A stretch of 61,613 nt of DNA from Clostridia bacterium. Its GTDB lineage: Bacteria; Bacillota_A; Clostridia; Lachnospirales; Cellulosilyticaceae. How positions within the stretch are numbered: position 1 is the stretch's first letter; each line of letters begins with the position of its first letter. The notes below the pieces were generated by a model that saw only the letters and a program-made list of their open reading frames with translations, searched no databases and had not been told where the DNA came from. Of this stretch, positions 1-9,932 are shown piece by piece. The position numbers and the translations under genes are program-made. The DNA lies in the NCBI GenBank assembly GCA_029239935.1, contig JARBTY010000004.1, positions 1-61,613 on the forward strand, read 5' to 3'.

Positions 1-349
1 ATTCACCTACATCCAGTATGATTTTGTGTTGTGAAAAAGTATAGGTGACTCCAAAAGCGAACGCAGGCAGCTGCATCTGTGCAAGCGTCACTTGCCAAGT
101 TCTCCAGGGAATCATAATAAAGATAATCCCAGGAATGACAATGAGCATTATATTTTGCACAATAAATAGATCCAGAGGGATATCTCTGTTAAATAACTTA
201 TAAATAAAAAATCCAAATAGTATACCGCCTATCAAGAGTGCTAATTTATTGGCGATACTCTTAAGGGCTACAGACATGTTATACCGCAATACATCTGCCA
301 CTTTAAATTTTACATCTATCATAAGTTCTTCATATGTTTGAATGTTCAT
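1..349 (-). CDS. YcxB-like membrane protein, N-terminal part (cut by window edge)
   Basis: The reverse strand reads open from an ATG at 349 to the window edge, giving 116 residues without a stop. A GAGGAG ribosome binding site lies about 9 bases before the ATG. The protein has a short cytoplasmic N-terminus, two membrane segments at roughly residues 37-55 and 66-84, and then a stretch (VTYTFSQHKIILD) that resembles the start of the soluble YcxB-like C-terminal domain. Function of that family is unknown. It lies downstream of hprK in the same direction but behind a terminator-like hairpin. The family call rests on layout and one short motif, so it is tentative; the strand and start are secure. 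Confidence 0.55.
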   Translation of the reverse strand, partial: MNIQTYEELMIDVKFKVADVLRYNMSVALKSIANKLALLIGGILFGFFIYKLFNRDIPLDLFIVQNIMLIVIPGIIFIMIPWRTWQVTLAQMQLPAFAFGVTYTFSQHKIILDVGE

Positions 350-387
350 AAACTTCTTACTCCTCTTAGCTATCGTTATCAATCAAA

Positions 388-430
388 CAAGGTTTAACAG
401 CCTAGAGCGCCCTCTATCTATTAAACCTTG
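388..430 (-). terminator. Terminator-like hairpin after hprK
   Basis: A 10-bp inverted repeat (CAAGGTTTAA / TTAAACCTTG) encloses a second small stem (TAGAG/CTCTA). On the minus strand it is followed by TTTGATTG. It sits just after the hprK stop codon. The T-run is weak, so read-through is possible. Confidence 0.5.
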
Positions 431-437
431 CATCCGT

Positions 438-1376
438 TTATTTAAAATTATTTTTCTGCAGATTGTTCATGACTCTGTTATTAAGTGCCTCTGCGGCATT
501 GTAACCCATCTTTTTTTGTCTGAAATTGATGGCTGCTGTCTCACATAAAATGGCTGTATTTCTTCCTGGCCTTATGGGAATCGCATTGGTCACCACATTG
601 ATGCCTAAGATCTCTGTGTATTCATTATTAAGTCCCAGTCTATCATACTGCTTGTCCTGATTCCATAACTCCAGTTTAATGACAAGGTCAATATTTTTCA
701 TTTCCTTTACAGAACCTACTCCAAAAATCTGTTTGATATCAACGATACCTATACCCCTTACTTCTATGAAATGCCTAATGACCTCTGGTGCTGAACCTAA
801 AAGTGTATTGGCAGAAACCTGCTTAATCTCCACGGCATCATCGGCCACTAATCGGTGTCCACGCCTGACTAGCTCTAGTGCTGTTTCGCTTTTACCTATA
901 CCGCTTTCTCCTGTGATTAGAACACCTTCGCCATAAATGTCAACTAAAACCCCATGCATCGAGATTCTAGGAGCCAGTTCAACATGAAGCCATCTGTTGG
1001 CTTCTGCCAAAAAGCTGGTCGTCGGTAAATCTGTTTTAAAGATTGGAATACCATTTTTTTCTGCACACTCTAACATAAAATCAAAGGCCTCTATCTCTTC
1101 TCTGCACAAAATAATACAGGGAATGTCTTTATAATCCATAAGTCTTTTAATTTTTCTGTTTCTTTCTTCTTCTGTGATCTTCTCTAGGTACGTATGTTCT
1201 ACCTTACCTATAATCTGTAGTCTTGTGGGATCGAAATAATCAAAAAAACCAGCAAGCTGTAAGGCCGGCCTATTTACGTCACACTCTGTAATCTTTCGGT
1301 CTTTATAATCAATATTGGGTGTTAATATTTCAAGCTTGAATTGTTCTCTTAATTGGCTTACTGTAACAAAATACAC
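438..1376 (-). CDS. hprK: HPr kinase/phosphorylase
   Basis: This is the bifunctional enzyme that phosphorylates HPr of the PTS on a regulatory serine, and removes that phosphate, to drive catabolite control in Firmicutes. The 312-residue length is normal. The N-terminal regulatory domain covers about residues 1-130. The catalytic domain carries the Walker A loop GESGIGKSE (about 156-164), the ADD motif (178-180) and the family signature EVRGIGIVDI (about 205-214). The start is GTG, supported by an AAGGAG site 8 bases upstream. It follows uvrC by 47 bp, a neighbourhood common in Clostridia, and is probably co-transcribed with it. No disrupted motif is seen. Confidence 0.96.
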   Translation of the reverse strand: MYFVTVSQLREQFKLEILTPNIDYKDRKITECDVNRPALQLAGFFDYFDPTRLQIIGKVEHTYLEKITEEERNRKIKRLMDYKDIPCIILCREEIEAFDFMLECAEKNGIPIFKTDLPTTSFLAEANRWLHVELAPRISMHGVLVDIYGEGVLITGESGIGKSETALELVRRGHRLVADDAVEIKQVSANTLLGSAPEVIRHFIEVRGIGIVDIKQIFGVGSVKEMKNIDLVIKLELWNQDKQYDRLGLNNEYTEILGINVVTNAIPIRPGRNTAILCETAAINFRQKKMGYNAAEALNNRVMNNLQKNNFK

Positions 1377-1423
1377 TTAACCCTCTCCTTATCTATCGTC
1401 TATAGCGTTTATTATAGCATCTA

Positions 1424-3283
1424 TCAGCTGTTTTTGATACTCTCTTTATCATTTGCATGAAAATAATGATAGATATTGCCCGCAATATCTATAGGGATGC
1501 CCCCTACTTGTTCAATTTCCTCAAGTGAGGCCTGTCTTAGGTTCTCTACACTTTTGAAGTGCTGCATTAATACCTTTTTCCTCTCTTTGCCCACTCCTTT
1601 TATATCATCAAGCAGAGACTGAATTTGCTCTTTACTGCGGAGCTTTTTATGATATTCTATAGAAAATCGATGGACTTCATCCTGTATGCGCGTAACAAGC
1701 TTAAATCCTTCTGTTCCTTTAGGCACAATGACCTCTTGACCTTTATACAGCAATCCTCTTGTTCTGTGTTTATCATCCTTTACCATACCGCAGACTGGTA
1801 TATTAAGCTTATACTTATCCAGTACTTTTTGAGTACTAGTAATCTGTCCTTTTCCTCCATCAATAAAAATCACATCCGGCACTTTGGTAAAACTACTCTC
1901 CTTTTGCTCTGTCAGCAGCCTCGTTATACGTCTTTCCATAACTTCTTCTATGCTGCCGTAATCATTTGCCCCTATAATACTTTTTATTTTAAATTTACGA
2001 TAATCACTTCGTTTAGGCTTCCCACCTTCAAATACAACCATACCACCCACGGATTGTATCCCTTGGGTATTGGAGATGTCATAGGCTTCTATTCGATAAG
2101 GCATCTTTTCAAAACCTAATACCTCCTTGAGCTCAAGCAAGGCTCCCTTTGTCCGTGTCTCCTCCTGCTTAATGTGTTCCCCAAACTGTCCAAGGGTAAG
2201 CTCTGCATTTTTACTAGCCAATTCAAGCAATCCATGTTTTGCACCTTTTTGAGGGATAATCAGCTTAACCTTAGCGCCTTTTTTGCTGCTTAAATAATTT
2301 TCTAATACATCCAACTCATCAGGGGGTCTTTCTATAATAATCTCTTTGGGTATAAAAGTAGCATCTGCATAAAACTGAACAACAAAATTTCTAAAAACAC
2401 TTTCTATGGTCTCATCTTCAGTGTCTCTTAAATAAAAGTGTTCTCTTCCCACTAGTTTGCCCTGTCTTACAAAATAAATTTGAACCAAGGTGTCCTCTGG
2501 ACTTTTTGCAAAAGCAATCACATCTTGGTCTGCCATACTGCTTGTAATCGCACTTTGTTTTTGCTCTAATTTTTTGATAGACTGTATCTGGTCTCTTAGC
2601 AAAGCCGCTTTTTCAAAATTTAATGCCTCGGCTTCCTGCTCCATCTGATCCTGCAGTTTTTTGATGACTTCTGGATATTTACCACTCAAAAAATCTTGTA
2701 CTTCCTCCACCATAACCTGATAATCTGCCTTATTGATAAGCCCTGCACACGGGGCATGGCACTTGCCAATATGGTGATTGAGGCAGGGCCGTTCTTTGCC
2801 TATATCTCTCGGTAAATTTCTCGAACAGGTCCTTAAATACCAAGTCTGCTTGATAATCTCCACCACTTCCCACATGGCCTGTACTTCTGTATAAGGGCCG
2901 AAGTATTTACTCCCATCCTTTTTCATGCTGCGTACGATAGTCACCTTGGGGAAGTCCTCTGTAACATTTATTTTAATATACGGATAATGCTTGTCATCTT
3001 TTAACCGAATATTATATTTAGGTGTATATTTTTTAATTAAATTACACTCTAGAACTAACGCCTCCACTTCTGACCTCGTCACAATGTATTCAAAAGACTC
3101 AATATGCTGAACCATCTTCATCACTTTAATAGGATGATTTTTTGAGCTTTGAAAATATTGTCTGACTCTGTTTTTGAGGTTGATAGCTTTACCTACATAT
3201 ATGATTTGATTATGCTCATCTTTCATCAGATAAACACCTGGGCTGTCAGGAAGTTTTTTTAATTCCTCTTCTATGTTAAACAT
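1424..3283 (-). CDS. uvrC: Excinuclease ABC subunit C
   Basis: UvrC makes the dual incisions in nucleotide excision repair after UvrA and UvrB have found the lesion. Order of domains: GIY-YIG nuclease at about residues 10-90 (SPGVYLMKD, YVGKA), a cysteine cluster near 160-180, a UVR motif near 200-235 that contacts UvrB, an RNase H-like endonuclease in the C-terminal half, and a helix-hairpin-helix tail. The frame extends six codons upstream to 3301, but the AGAGGA site sits 7 bases before the ATG at 3283 and family members begin MFNIEEELKKL, so I chose 3283 (619 aa). It is the first gene of a probable uvrC-hprK unit. I see no LexA box in front of it. Confidence 0.96.
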   Translation of the reverse strand: MFNIEEELKKLPDSPGVYLMKDEHNQIIYVGKAINLKNRVRQYFQSSKNHPIKVMKMVQHIESFEYIVTRSEVEALVLECNLIKKYTPKYNIRLKDDKHYPYIKINVTEDFPKVTIVRSMKKDGSKYFGPYTEVQAMWEVVEIIKQTWYLRTCSRNLPRDIGKERPCLNHHIGKCHAPCAGLINKADYQVMVEEVQDFLSGKYPEVIKKLQDQMEQEAEALNFEKAALLRDQIQSIKKLEQKQSAITSSMADQDVIAFAKSPEDTLVQIYFVRQGKLVGREHFYLRDTEDETIESVFRNFVVQFYADATFIPKEIIIERPPDELDVLENYLSSKKGAKVKLIIPQKGAKHGLLELASKNAELTLGQFGEHIKQEETRTKGALLELKEVLGFEKMPYRIEAYDISNTQGIQSVGGMVVFEGGKPKRSDYRKFKIKSIIGANDYGSIEEVMERRITRLLTEQKESSFTKVPDVIFIDGGKGQITSTQKVLDKYKLNIPVCGMVKDDKHRTRGLLYKGQEVIVPKGTEGFKLVTRIQDEVHRFSIEYHKKLRSKEQIQSLLDDIKGVGKERKKVLMQHFKSVENLRQASLEEIEQVGGIPIDIAGNIYHYFHANDKESIKNS

Positions 3284-3390
3284 AACTTTTCCTCTATTCA
3301 TAAAAGATTGATATACACTTATTATAACATAATCTGCGCATTACTATATTGTTTCATTTGTATTAAAATAAGATAACTTTGGAGAATTCA

Positions 3391-3419
3391 TTGAAATATT
3401 GGTAAATTTTAGCTATACT
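3391..3419 (+). promoter_or_regulatory. SigA-type promoter for the stalk-domain gene at 3480
   Basis: TTGAAA (3391-3396), a 17-base spacer, and TATACT (3414-3419). It would start transcription near 3426 and leave a leader of about 54 bases before the ATG. Confidence 0.7.
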
Positions 3420-3479
3420 TAAAGTAAATATACATACTTCACATATCGTTTTTCTGGATAGGTGACCAAGGAGGATATT

Positions 3480-4574
3480 ATGAAAAAATCAAAAACTTAC
3501 AAAATTTTATGTCTAACCTTAGGACTTGGCATTGCTTTGTCTGGTTCTGTTGTTCAGGCTGCAAGTCTTACTAAAACCCTTAAAGCAGCCTATAGCAATA
3601 TAGGTATCTCTTATAATGGCCAGATGAAATATCTTACCAGTGAACCCTTTTTAGTTGATGGGGCCACTTATGTGCCGCTTCGTGCAGTCAGTGAAATTAT
3701 GGGTTCTAATGTGAACTGGGCCAACAATACGGTTTACATTACCGGCTCAACGGCAGCGCCTGTTTCTTCTGATCAGGAGCTTGCTGCTAAAAACTTTGAA
3801 ATTGCTTCCCTCAAACAACAATTAGAAGTTGCAAAAAAAGAATTGGAAACTTTTAAAGGAACGGGCACTACCGCTGGAAGCAACTTAACAACAGCAGCTG
3901 TTAGTAGCACTTTAAGCACTATCGAATCAGAGTATGAAGATGAATACAGTGTTGACTGGGAATTTAATCTTAAAATTGTCTCCAGCAGACTGGAGCTAAC
4001 TGTTTCTTATGACAGCCGTTATGATGAATCTCCCTACAACAAGCTTAGTGAATCTAAACGTAAAGCATTGATTAAAGACATTTGTTACGATATTTCAGAC
4101 CGTCATAATGATGTTGAAATTAGAGGAACGATTGAAGACAGCCGTACTGATACTGAAAAGGCCTCCTTTAAATACACCAAATCAGGCTCTTATCAATATG
4201 ACGAAGAAACGGCTCTTTCACTGGGTGACCTTGAAGATGATTTAGAACGTTATTATAAAACTATTGACTGCATAGGCTTTAGTATTCCTATTAACTACAT
4301 TGAACTTAGTGAAAGAAGCGGAACCCTTACTTTCACCATCAGAACAAATCTTAGATATGATGGCAATGATTTCAGAGAAAAATGGAATAATACAGCACCA
4401 TCCTACAAAAGGGATTTAGAAGATTTTCTTGGAGAGATAAAAGAGGATATCGAAGACGACTACAGTACTTATGATGAGATCATAGGAATCATCAAAGATG
4501 ATTACACCGGTAATACGATTGCTTCCTTTGAAAATAATGAGAGAGCTTACTTCGAGACAGTATCTACTTATTAA
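3480..4574 (+). CDS. Secreted protein with copper amine oxidase N-terminal (stalk) domain
   Basis: 364 residues, function unknown. A signal peptide covers about residues 1-33 (KKSK start, hydrophobic core, VQA cleavage region). One copper amine oxidase N-terminal type domain follows at about 44-98 (FLVDGATYVPLRAVSEIMG). A short coiled-coil lies near 105-128, then a Thr/Ser-rich linker. The C-terminal half contains two lobes that look like copies of each other (about 170-240 and 280-358; see findings). A GTG at 3462 is in frame, but AAGGAGG lies 5 bases before the ATG at 3480. It is the only plus-strand gene in the first 30 kb and has its own promoter and terminator. The stalk domain has no enzyme activity; it is a common module in secreted clostridial proteins. 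Confidence 0.8.
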   Translation: MKKSKTYKILCLTLGLGIALSGSVVQAASLTKTLKAAYSNIGISYNGQMKYLTSEPFLVDGATYVPLRAVSEIMGSNVNWANNTVYITGSTAAPVSSDQELAAKNFEIASLKQQLEVAKKELETFKGTGTTAGSNLTTAAVSSTLSTIESEYEDEYSVDWEFNLKIVSSRLELTVSYDSRYDESPYNKLSESKRKALIKDICYDISDRHNDVEIRGTIEDSRTDTEKASFKYTKSGSYQYDEETALSLGDLEDDLERYYKTIDCIGFSIPINYIELSERSGTLTFTIRTNLRYDGNDFREKWNNTAPSYKRDLEDFLGEIKEDIEDDYSTYDEIIGIIKDDYTGNTIASFENNERAYFETVSTY

Positions 4575-4670
4575 ATCTATTGATGACACATTCGCCTCAT
4601 ATAAGGAACTTATGAGCCTATTGATATGAAGGTAGCCTCACTAGATTTTATCATTTAAATAAAGCTTTTA

Positions 4671-4695
4671 AAAAAAACGCCCCTCGGGGCGTTTT
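4671..4695 (-). terminator. Terminator shared by uvrA and the convergent stalk-domain gene
   Basis: Stem ACGCCCC/GGGGCGT with a very short loop, followed on the minus strand by seven T. It overlaps the uvrA stop codon. On the plus strand it is followed by TTTT and may also end the convergent gene. Confidence 0.9.
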
Positions 4696-7525
4696 ATGCT
4701 TTTAAATATTTCTTTAGGAATTGTCCTGTATAAGATTGTTTAACTTTTACGACTTGCTCCGGAGTACCTTGAGCTATGATGGAACCGCCTTTGTCTCCCC
4801 CCTCTGGACCTAAATCTACAATATAATCTGCTGTTTTAATCACATCTAAATTATGCTCTATCACAAGGACTGTATTGCCCCCTTCAACCAATCTGTCTAA
4901 TATACCGATAAGCTTGTGTACATCGGCAAAGTGCAGACCCGTTGTAGGTTCATCTAAAATATACATGGTTTTGCCTGTACTTCGTTTGCTCAGTTCTGTA
5001 GCTAGCTTGACCCTTTGAGCCTCTCCACCCGACAAGGTCGTAGATGGCTGTCCCAGTCTAATGTAGGATAGGCCTACATCATATAAAGTCTGCAGCTTTC
5101 TAGCAATCGCTGGAATATTTTCAAAAAACCTCAATGCCTCCTCCACTGTCATATTCAGCACATCGGAGATGGATTGATTTTTATACTTTACTTCTAAAGT
5201 TTCTCTGTTATAACGTTTCCCTTTACACACTTCACAAGGAACATAAACATCTGGCAGGAAATGCATCTCTATTTTAATAACACCATCTCCTTGGCAGGCT
5301 TCACATCTTCCTCCCCTTACATTAAAGCTAAATCTCCCCTTTTGGTACCCTTTCATCTTAGCTTCCTGTGTCTGGGCAAATAAATCCCTAATTTGATCAA
5401 ACAGTCCTGTATAAGTGGCAGGATTTGATCTTGGGGTTCTACCAATAGGAGACTGATCTATACTGATTACCTTGTCTAGATTTTCCATGCCCGATACATC
5501 CTCATGTAGGCCTGGTTTAAGTTTTGCCCCATTAAGATCCCTAGCTAACCTTTTAAGAAGAATTTCGTTAATCAGTGTGCTTTTTCCGGAACCTGATACC
5601 CCTGTAATACAGGTAAAGGTTCCAAGAGGTAATTTCAACTTAACATTTTTAAGATTGTTTGCTTTAGCACCCTTAAGGATGAGCTGTGCGCCATTTCCTT
5701 TTCGTCGTACCTGAGGAATATCTATTTTTTTCTTACCACTCAAATACGCCCCTGTCTCTGATGATTCACAAGCCAAGATCGTATCAATCGGTCCTGATGA
5801 GATGATTTCTCCTCCGTGTTCTCCTGCTCCCGGTCCTATATCAACAATCCAATCAGCTGCATGCATGGTATCCTCATCATGCTCTACTACAATAAGTGTA
5901 TTACCTAAATCTCTTAGCCTGATGAGCGTCTGAATAAGCCTGTCATTGTCTCTTTGATGGAGTCCTATACTTGGCTCATCCAATATATATAGTACCCCCA
6001 CTAAACCTGACCCTATTTGCGTAGCAAGTCTTATCCTCTGAGCTTCTCCTCCAGATAAAGTACCTGCGGACCTGGATAAAGTGAGGTAATCTAAACCTAC
6101 ATCTACCAAAAAGCCAAGTCTTGCACGAATTTCATTAAAAATCTGTTCTCCTATTTTTCTCTGTCTTTCGCTGAGTATCATATCCTCAAATAAAACTTTA
6201 AGTTCACCTATTGCCATTTGTGTGACCTGATGAATATTCTTATCACCTACAGTTACAGCCAGTGCCTCTGGCTTAAGTCTTGCCCCTTTGCATGTACTGC
6301 AAGGAATACTTGTCATGAAGTTTTCGTATTCCTCCTTCATCCCTTGGGAACTGGTTTCTTTATAACGTCTTTCTGTATTGGCCAAAACCCCATCAAACGC
6401 ATAATTATATTCTCTTGTTCCATATTCACCGTTAAAAACAAATTTAATAGCTTCTTTGCCCGTTCCATATAAAATAATATCCTTAACTTTTTGAGGCAAT
6501 TCTGTATAAGGAGTATCCAAATCAAAGTGATATTTTTTCATCAAGGCATCAAATAGGGCATAGGCATAACTTTCTGTATTCCCAATAGAACCCCACCCTA
6601 TAACAGCTATGGCTCCTTGCCTAAGGGTCAAGTTAGGATTGGGCACGACCAGTTCTGGATCAACTTCTAACCGCTGTCCTAAACCAGTACAAACTGGGCA
6701 TGCCCCCTGAGGATTATTAAAAGAAAATAATCTAGGCTCTATTTCATCTATACTGATATTACAATCTGGGCATGAAAAATTTTGACTGAATCGTACTTCT
6801 TCTGCCCCAATAACATCTACAATTAAAAGGCCTCCTGTTAATTTCATAATGGTCTCGATAGAATCTGTCAGGCGTTTTTCTATGCCCTCTTTGATACTTA
6901 CTCTATCTACAACAATCTCAATAGTATGTTTTTTGTTTTTATCGAGGACGATATCTTCTTCTGATAAATCATACACTTCCCCATTAACACGAACCCTTAT
7001 ATAACCTTGCTTTTTGGCATTTTCAAGAACCTTTTCATGAAGCCCTTTTCTGCCTCTTACGACTGGTGCCAATAGCTGAATTTTTGTCTTTGGCTCAAAG
7101 GCCATGAGCTGATCTACCATTTGATCTACCGTTTGTTTTTTAATTTCCTTACCACATTTTGGGCAATGAGGGATACCTACCCGCGCAAAAAGCAGTCTAA
7201 TGTAGTCATAAATTTCTGTTACGGTCCCTACTGTAGAACGGGGATTTTTGCTGGTTGTCTTTTGATCAATTGAAATAGCAGGGGATAGGCCTGTAATACT
7301 CTCTACATCTGGTTTTTCCATTTGACCTAAAAACTGCCTTGCATAAGCGGAAAGTGATTCGACATACCTTCTTTGACCTTCTGCATAAATGGTATCAAAA
7401 GCAAGTGAAGACTTACCCGATCCGCTTAATCCTGTAAATACAATGAACTGATCTCTTTCTAGTTCTAGATCTATTCCTTTGAGATTATGCTCTTTTGCTC
7501 CCTTTATTACAATCTTATTTTTCAT
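4694..7525 (-). CDS. uvrA: Excinuclease ABC subunit A
   Basis: The damage-recognition ATPase of nucleotide excision repair; works as a UvrA2-UvrB2 complex on DNA. At 943 residues it has the usual length. Two ABC ATPase modules are present: Walker [10 protein letters not shown] (about 32-40) and GVSGSGKST (about 640), each with an LSGGEAQR signature. Zinc-binding cysteine pairs are visible: CPKC (about 121), CPDC/CPVC in the first module, and CEAC/CEVC in the second. An AAGGGGA site precedes the ATG at 7525. The promoter carries a near-consensus LexA operator (7592-7605), so SOS induction is expected. The gene is monocistronic between two terminators. Confidence 0.97.
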   Translation of the reverse strand: MKNKIVIKGAKEHNLKGIDLELERDQFIVFTGLSGSGKSSLAFDTIYAEGQRRYVESLSAYARQFLGQMEKPDVESITGLSPAISIDQKTTSKNPRSTVGTVTEIYDYIRLLFARVGIPHCPKCGKEIKKQTVDQMVDQLMAFEPKTKIQLLAPVVRGRKGLHEKVLENAKKQGYIRVRVNGEVYDLSEEDIVLDKNKKHTIEIVVDRVSIKEGIEKRLTDSIETIMKLTGGLLIVDVIGAEEVRFSQNFSCPDCNISIDEIEPRLFSFNNPQGACPVCTGLGQRLEVDPELVVPNPNLTLRQGAIAVIGWGSIGNTESYAYALFDALMKKYHFDLDTPYTELPQKVKDIILYGTGKEAIKFVFNGEYGTREYNYAFDGVLANTERRYKETSSQGMKEEYENFMTSIPCSTCKGARLKPEALAVTVGDKNIHQVTQMAIGELKVLFEDMILSERQRKIGEQIFNEIRARLGFLVDVGLDYLTLSRSAGTLSGGEAQRIRLATQIGSGLVGVLYILDEPSIGLHQRDNDRLIQTLIRLRDLGNTLIVVEHDEDTMHAADWIVDIGPGAGEHGGEIISSGPIDTILACESSETGAYLSGKKKIDIPQVRRKGNGAQLILKGAKANNLKNVKLKLPLGTFTCITGVSGSGKSTLINEILLKRLARDLNGAKLKPGLHEDVSGMENLDKVISIDQSPIGRTPRSNPATYTGLFDQIRDLFAQTQEAKMKGYQKGRFSFNVRGGRCEACQGDGVIKIEMHFLPDVYVPCEVCKGKRYNRETLEVKYKNQSISDVLNMTVEEALRFFENIPAIARKLQTLYDVGLSYIRLGQPSTTLSGGEAQRVKLATELSKRSTGKTMYILDEPTTGLHFADVHKLIGILDRLVEGGNTVLVIEHNLDVIKTADYIVDLGPEGGDKGGSIIAQGTPEQVVKVKQSYTGQFLKKYLKA

Positions 7526-7566
7526 ATATTCCCCTTCTTAAATAATATAATCATTAGTTTTAATCT

Positions 7567-7594
7567 ATTATATCACAAAATTTTATTTTTTCAA
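7567..7594 (-). promoter_or_regulatory. uvrA promoter
   Basis: On the minus strand TTGAAA (7594-7589), a 16-base spacer and TATAAT (7572-7567). It lies 42 bases upstream of the uvrA start codon. Confidence 0.75.
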
Positions 7595-7605
7595 ACGTAC
7601 GTTCG
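7592..7605 (-). promoter_or_regulatory. LexA (DinR-type) SOS operator of uvrA
   Basis: The minus strand reads CGAACGTACGTTTG. The Gram-positive LexA consensus is CGAACRNRYGTTYC; 13 of 14 positions agree. The box overlaps the -35 hexamer of the uvrA promoter, where a bound repressor would block RNA polymerase. Confidence 0.8.
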
Positions 7606-7662
7606 ATATTTTTCAGGATTTATATTTTTATACTGTAGAACATTTATAAAAACAAAAAAATC

Positions 7663-7697
7663 CCATCCGTTTAAAGAGCAAACGGAGGAGATTTTTT
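7663..7697 (-). terminator. Terminator after the GGDEF/HD-GYP gene
   Basis: Inverted repeat TCCGTTT/AAACGGA, extended by imperfect pairs, flanked by A-run and T-run on both strands. On the minus strand it is followed by seven T and lies just after the stop codon at 7703. Confidence 0.8.
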
Positions 7698-7702
7698 ATA
7701 GC

Positions 7703-9076
7703 TTATTCATTTTCTACCAACTTGATAAAAAGTTCTACAATATCGGGATCAAACTGAAAACCTGAACATCTTCTCAGTTCATTTATAGCCTCTTGTTTTG
7801 TGATACCTTTTTTATAAACCCTGTCATTCGTCATGGCATCATAAGAGTCTATGACTCCTACTATCCTTGAAATCAAAGGAATTTCTTCTCCCTTTAACCC
7901 TAGAGGATATCCTTTCCCATCCCACCTTTCATGATGGGTCAAAATACCCCTGCCGACATGGGCCAGTTCATTGGAGGCTTCTACTATCCTCAGCCCTTTT
8001 TCTGTATGGGTTTTCATAACCTCAAATTCCTCTGCTGTCAGCTTACCAGGCTTTAATAGAATATCCTCACTAATCCCAATCTTGCCTATATCATGAAGTT
8101 TTGTAACAAGTACCAGTTCATCCAACTCCGCAATTCTAAAATCCAAAAGCTTTCCTACTGCTAAAGAGTAATTAACCATTCGCTCCGTATGCTTTTCTGT
8201 TTCCACATTTTTTGCTTCCAAACTATTTTGAAGCGAAAACATGATAGATCCTCTTACACTTTTTTCTTCCAGAAGCTTTTGTCTAAACAGATGACTCTCT
8301 GCATCTTTGATAATCTCATAAATACGCTCATCCAGCACATGAGTAGTGGCTGAACCTACTGATAAACTCAGCTGCAGCAGACCTTGTTCATAGGATTGAT
8401 ATGTTTTTACAATCTGTCTGATGGTTTTTTCACATAATTCTTCATCACAGTTAGGCAATAAAATAACAAATTCATCCCCACCCCATCTAAACAAATATCC
8501 CGATCCTTCACAAGACTTTTCAAGTATACCTGAAACTCTTTTAATCAGCTTATCTCCTTCTGCTTGTCCAAAAGCCCCGTTCAAAAGTCTGAGTCCATTA
8601 ATATCACACATAATAATACTTACAGGGACAGATAACTCGCTATGTAATTGATTTAAGATTTCTTTAAAATAACTACGATTATACAATCCTGTAAGCATAT
8701 CTTTGTGACTTAAATCTTTAAGCTGTTGCTGCATTTTAATTTTTTCATTTGTATCACTGATCATCCCCCCAACAGCAATGAGCTCATTTTCTGTCCCAAG
8801 TATAGGGTACATCAGACATTCCCTCAAATCACTGTTGATGATCACTTCAAATTTTCGCGTCTCCAAAGTCAACTTAATCTCTTCAATATGTTCATTATAG
8901 CGACTTATCATTTCTGAGTCAAAAAGGTTTTCATTCGTTCTGCCTATAAAATCTTTTTTGTCCAAATGATATAAACTCGTAAAAAAATGGTTAGCAAAAA
9001 TAAATCTGCCTTCTAAATCTCCTACCCATATAGGATATGGGATACTTTCAAGTAATAGTGTGTAAAATTCTTCCAC
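7703..9076 (-). CDS. PAS-GGDEF-HD-GYP protein (cyclic di-GMP turnover)
   Basis: 457 residues with three domains: a PAS sensor (about 1-115), a GGDEF diguanylate cyclase domain with an intact GGDEF motif (199-203), and an HD-GYP phosphodiesterase domain with LHDIGK (HD at 328-329) and HHERWDGKGYP (381-391). It has no membrane segments, so it should act in the cytoplasm. No RxxD inhibitory site is visible just before GGDEF. With both active sites intact the protein could make and degrade cyclic di-GMP, the PAS domain setting the balance. The start is GTG with GGGGGAT upstream. It is a single gene with its own terminator. Confidence 0.9.
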   Translation of the reverse strand: MEEFYTLLLESIPYPIWVGDLEGRFIFANHFFTSLYHLDKKDFIGRTNENLFDSEMISRYNEHIEEIKLTLETRKFEVIINSDLRECLMYPILGTENELIAVGGMISDTNEKIKMQQQLKDLSHKDMLTGLYNRSYFKEILNQLHSELSVPVSIIMCDINGLRLLNGAFGQAEGDKLIKRVSGILEKSCEGSGYLFRWGGDEFVILLPNCDEELCEKTIRQIVKTYQSYEQGLLQLSLSVGSATTHVLDERIYEIIKDAESHLFRQKLLEEKSVRGSIMFSLQNSLEAKNVETEKHTERMVNYSLAVGKLLDFRIAELDELVLVTKLHDIGKIGISEDILLKPGKLTAEEFEVMKTHTEKGLRIVEASNELAHVGRGILTHHERWDGKGYPLGLKGEEIPLISRIVGVIDSYDAMTNDRVYKKGITKQEAINELRRCSGFQFDPDIVELFIKLVENE

Positions 9077-9186
9077 GCCTTATCCCCCATTTAACTATCA
9101 TCTATTAATGTAATCCTGCATTTATTTCCATCTACTTCCTAGTATATCACAACTTAATAGACTAAAAAAATATATATTTCTACTAT

Positions 9187-9828
9187 TTATTTGGCGCGGT
9201 AGATAATTGTCGTCCCTGGGAAATGATCCATTTCTTCAATAGCTTGACCTTCATGTATAATCTTGATGCCATCAATCCAATCACCTTCTAAATCTTTTTG
9301 TAAAAAAGATTCTTCTAAAGCAATTAGTGTAATAGCAGAACCTGTACTGCCGGCATTGAGATAGTTCATCCAAGTTTTATCACCCTCACTTGACTTTTCT
9401 TTCTCCTGCAGATTAATAATCCCTATCTTTTTACCGTCTATATCTTCTATTTTTTGAATTTCTATAGGTAATCCATCAAACTGTGCTTCTGATAACTGGT
9501 CTGCTATCAGCTTTAATTTATCTTCTATCGTTGCCTGAGCTGTTATCTCTATTGTGTCGTACTGCTTTTTGTCATAGGTGTCAATATCTCCCGTAAATAA
9601 GGGTAATTCTTCTTTTTCCAGCACCGGATCTGGAGAGGTAGGGTTTGTGTCTTTTGGCGGAGTCGTTAGCTCCGGTTTAGCCGTTGGCTTTTCCTCATTG
9701 CTACCTATACTGGGGTTTTGTACTTGATTACCACCATACTTTGTAAATATCAGAGCTATACCTATTCCTATAACGACAATAAATACTGCCAATAGGCTCC
9801 AGTTTTTCAATTGCTTACTTTTTTTCAT
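9187..9828 (-). CDS. Membrane-anchored protein with a GerMN-like C-terminal domain
   Basis: 213 residues. One membrane segment at about residues 10-29 follows a KKSK start, so the rest lies outside the cell. A Pro/Thr-rich linker spans about 38-70. The C-terminal part follows the GerMN pattern: an L..IA..LS block, a G-L-P-I-x-I segment, a strand ending in GIINL, then GSTGSAITLIALEESFLQ and WIDGIKIIHEG. GerMN domains occur in the spore germination protein GerM and in lipoproteins. The resemblance is by eye, so function is left open. AAGGAGG precedes the ATG. It follows udk by 100 bp but has its own promoter. Confidence 0.6.
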   Translation of the reverse strand: MKKSKQLKNWSLLAVFIVVIGIGIALIFTKYGGNQVQNPSIGSNEEKPTAKPELTTPPKDTNPTSPDPVLEKEELPLFTGDIDTYDKKQYDTIEITAQATIEDKLKLIADQLSEAQFDGLPIEIQKIEDIDGKKIGIINLQEKEKSSEGDKTWMNYLNAGSTGSAITLIALEESFLQKDLEGDWIDGIKIIHEGQAIEEMDHFPGTTIIYRAK

Positions 9829-9903
9829 TTTCTTATCCTCCTTATGTCACTTTTTCTAGATCCAAACAACTAGCTGTTGGTTTTTATAAGTTATTATAAG
9901 AAT

Positions 9904-9932
9904 ATTATACCTCTTATACCATTTTTTATCAA
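9904..9932 (-). promoter_or_regulatory. Promoter for the GerMN-like gene
   Basis: On the minus strand TTGATA (9932-9927), a 17-base spacer, TATAAT (9909-9904). The -35 overlaps the udk stop codon. Confidence 0.65.
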
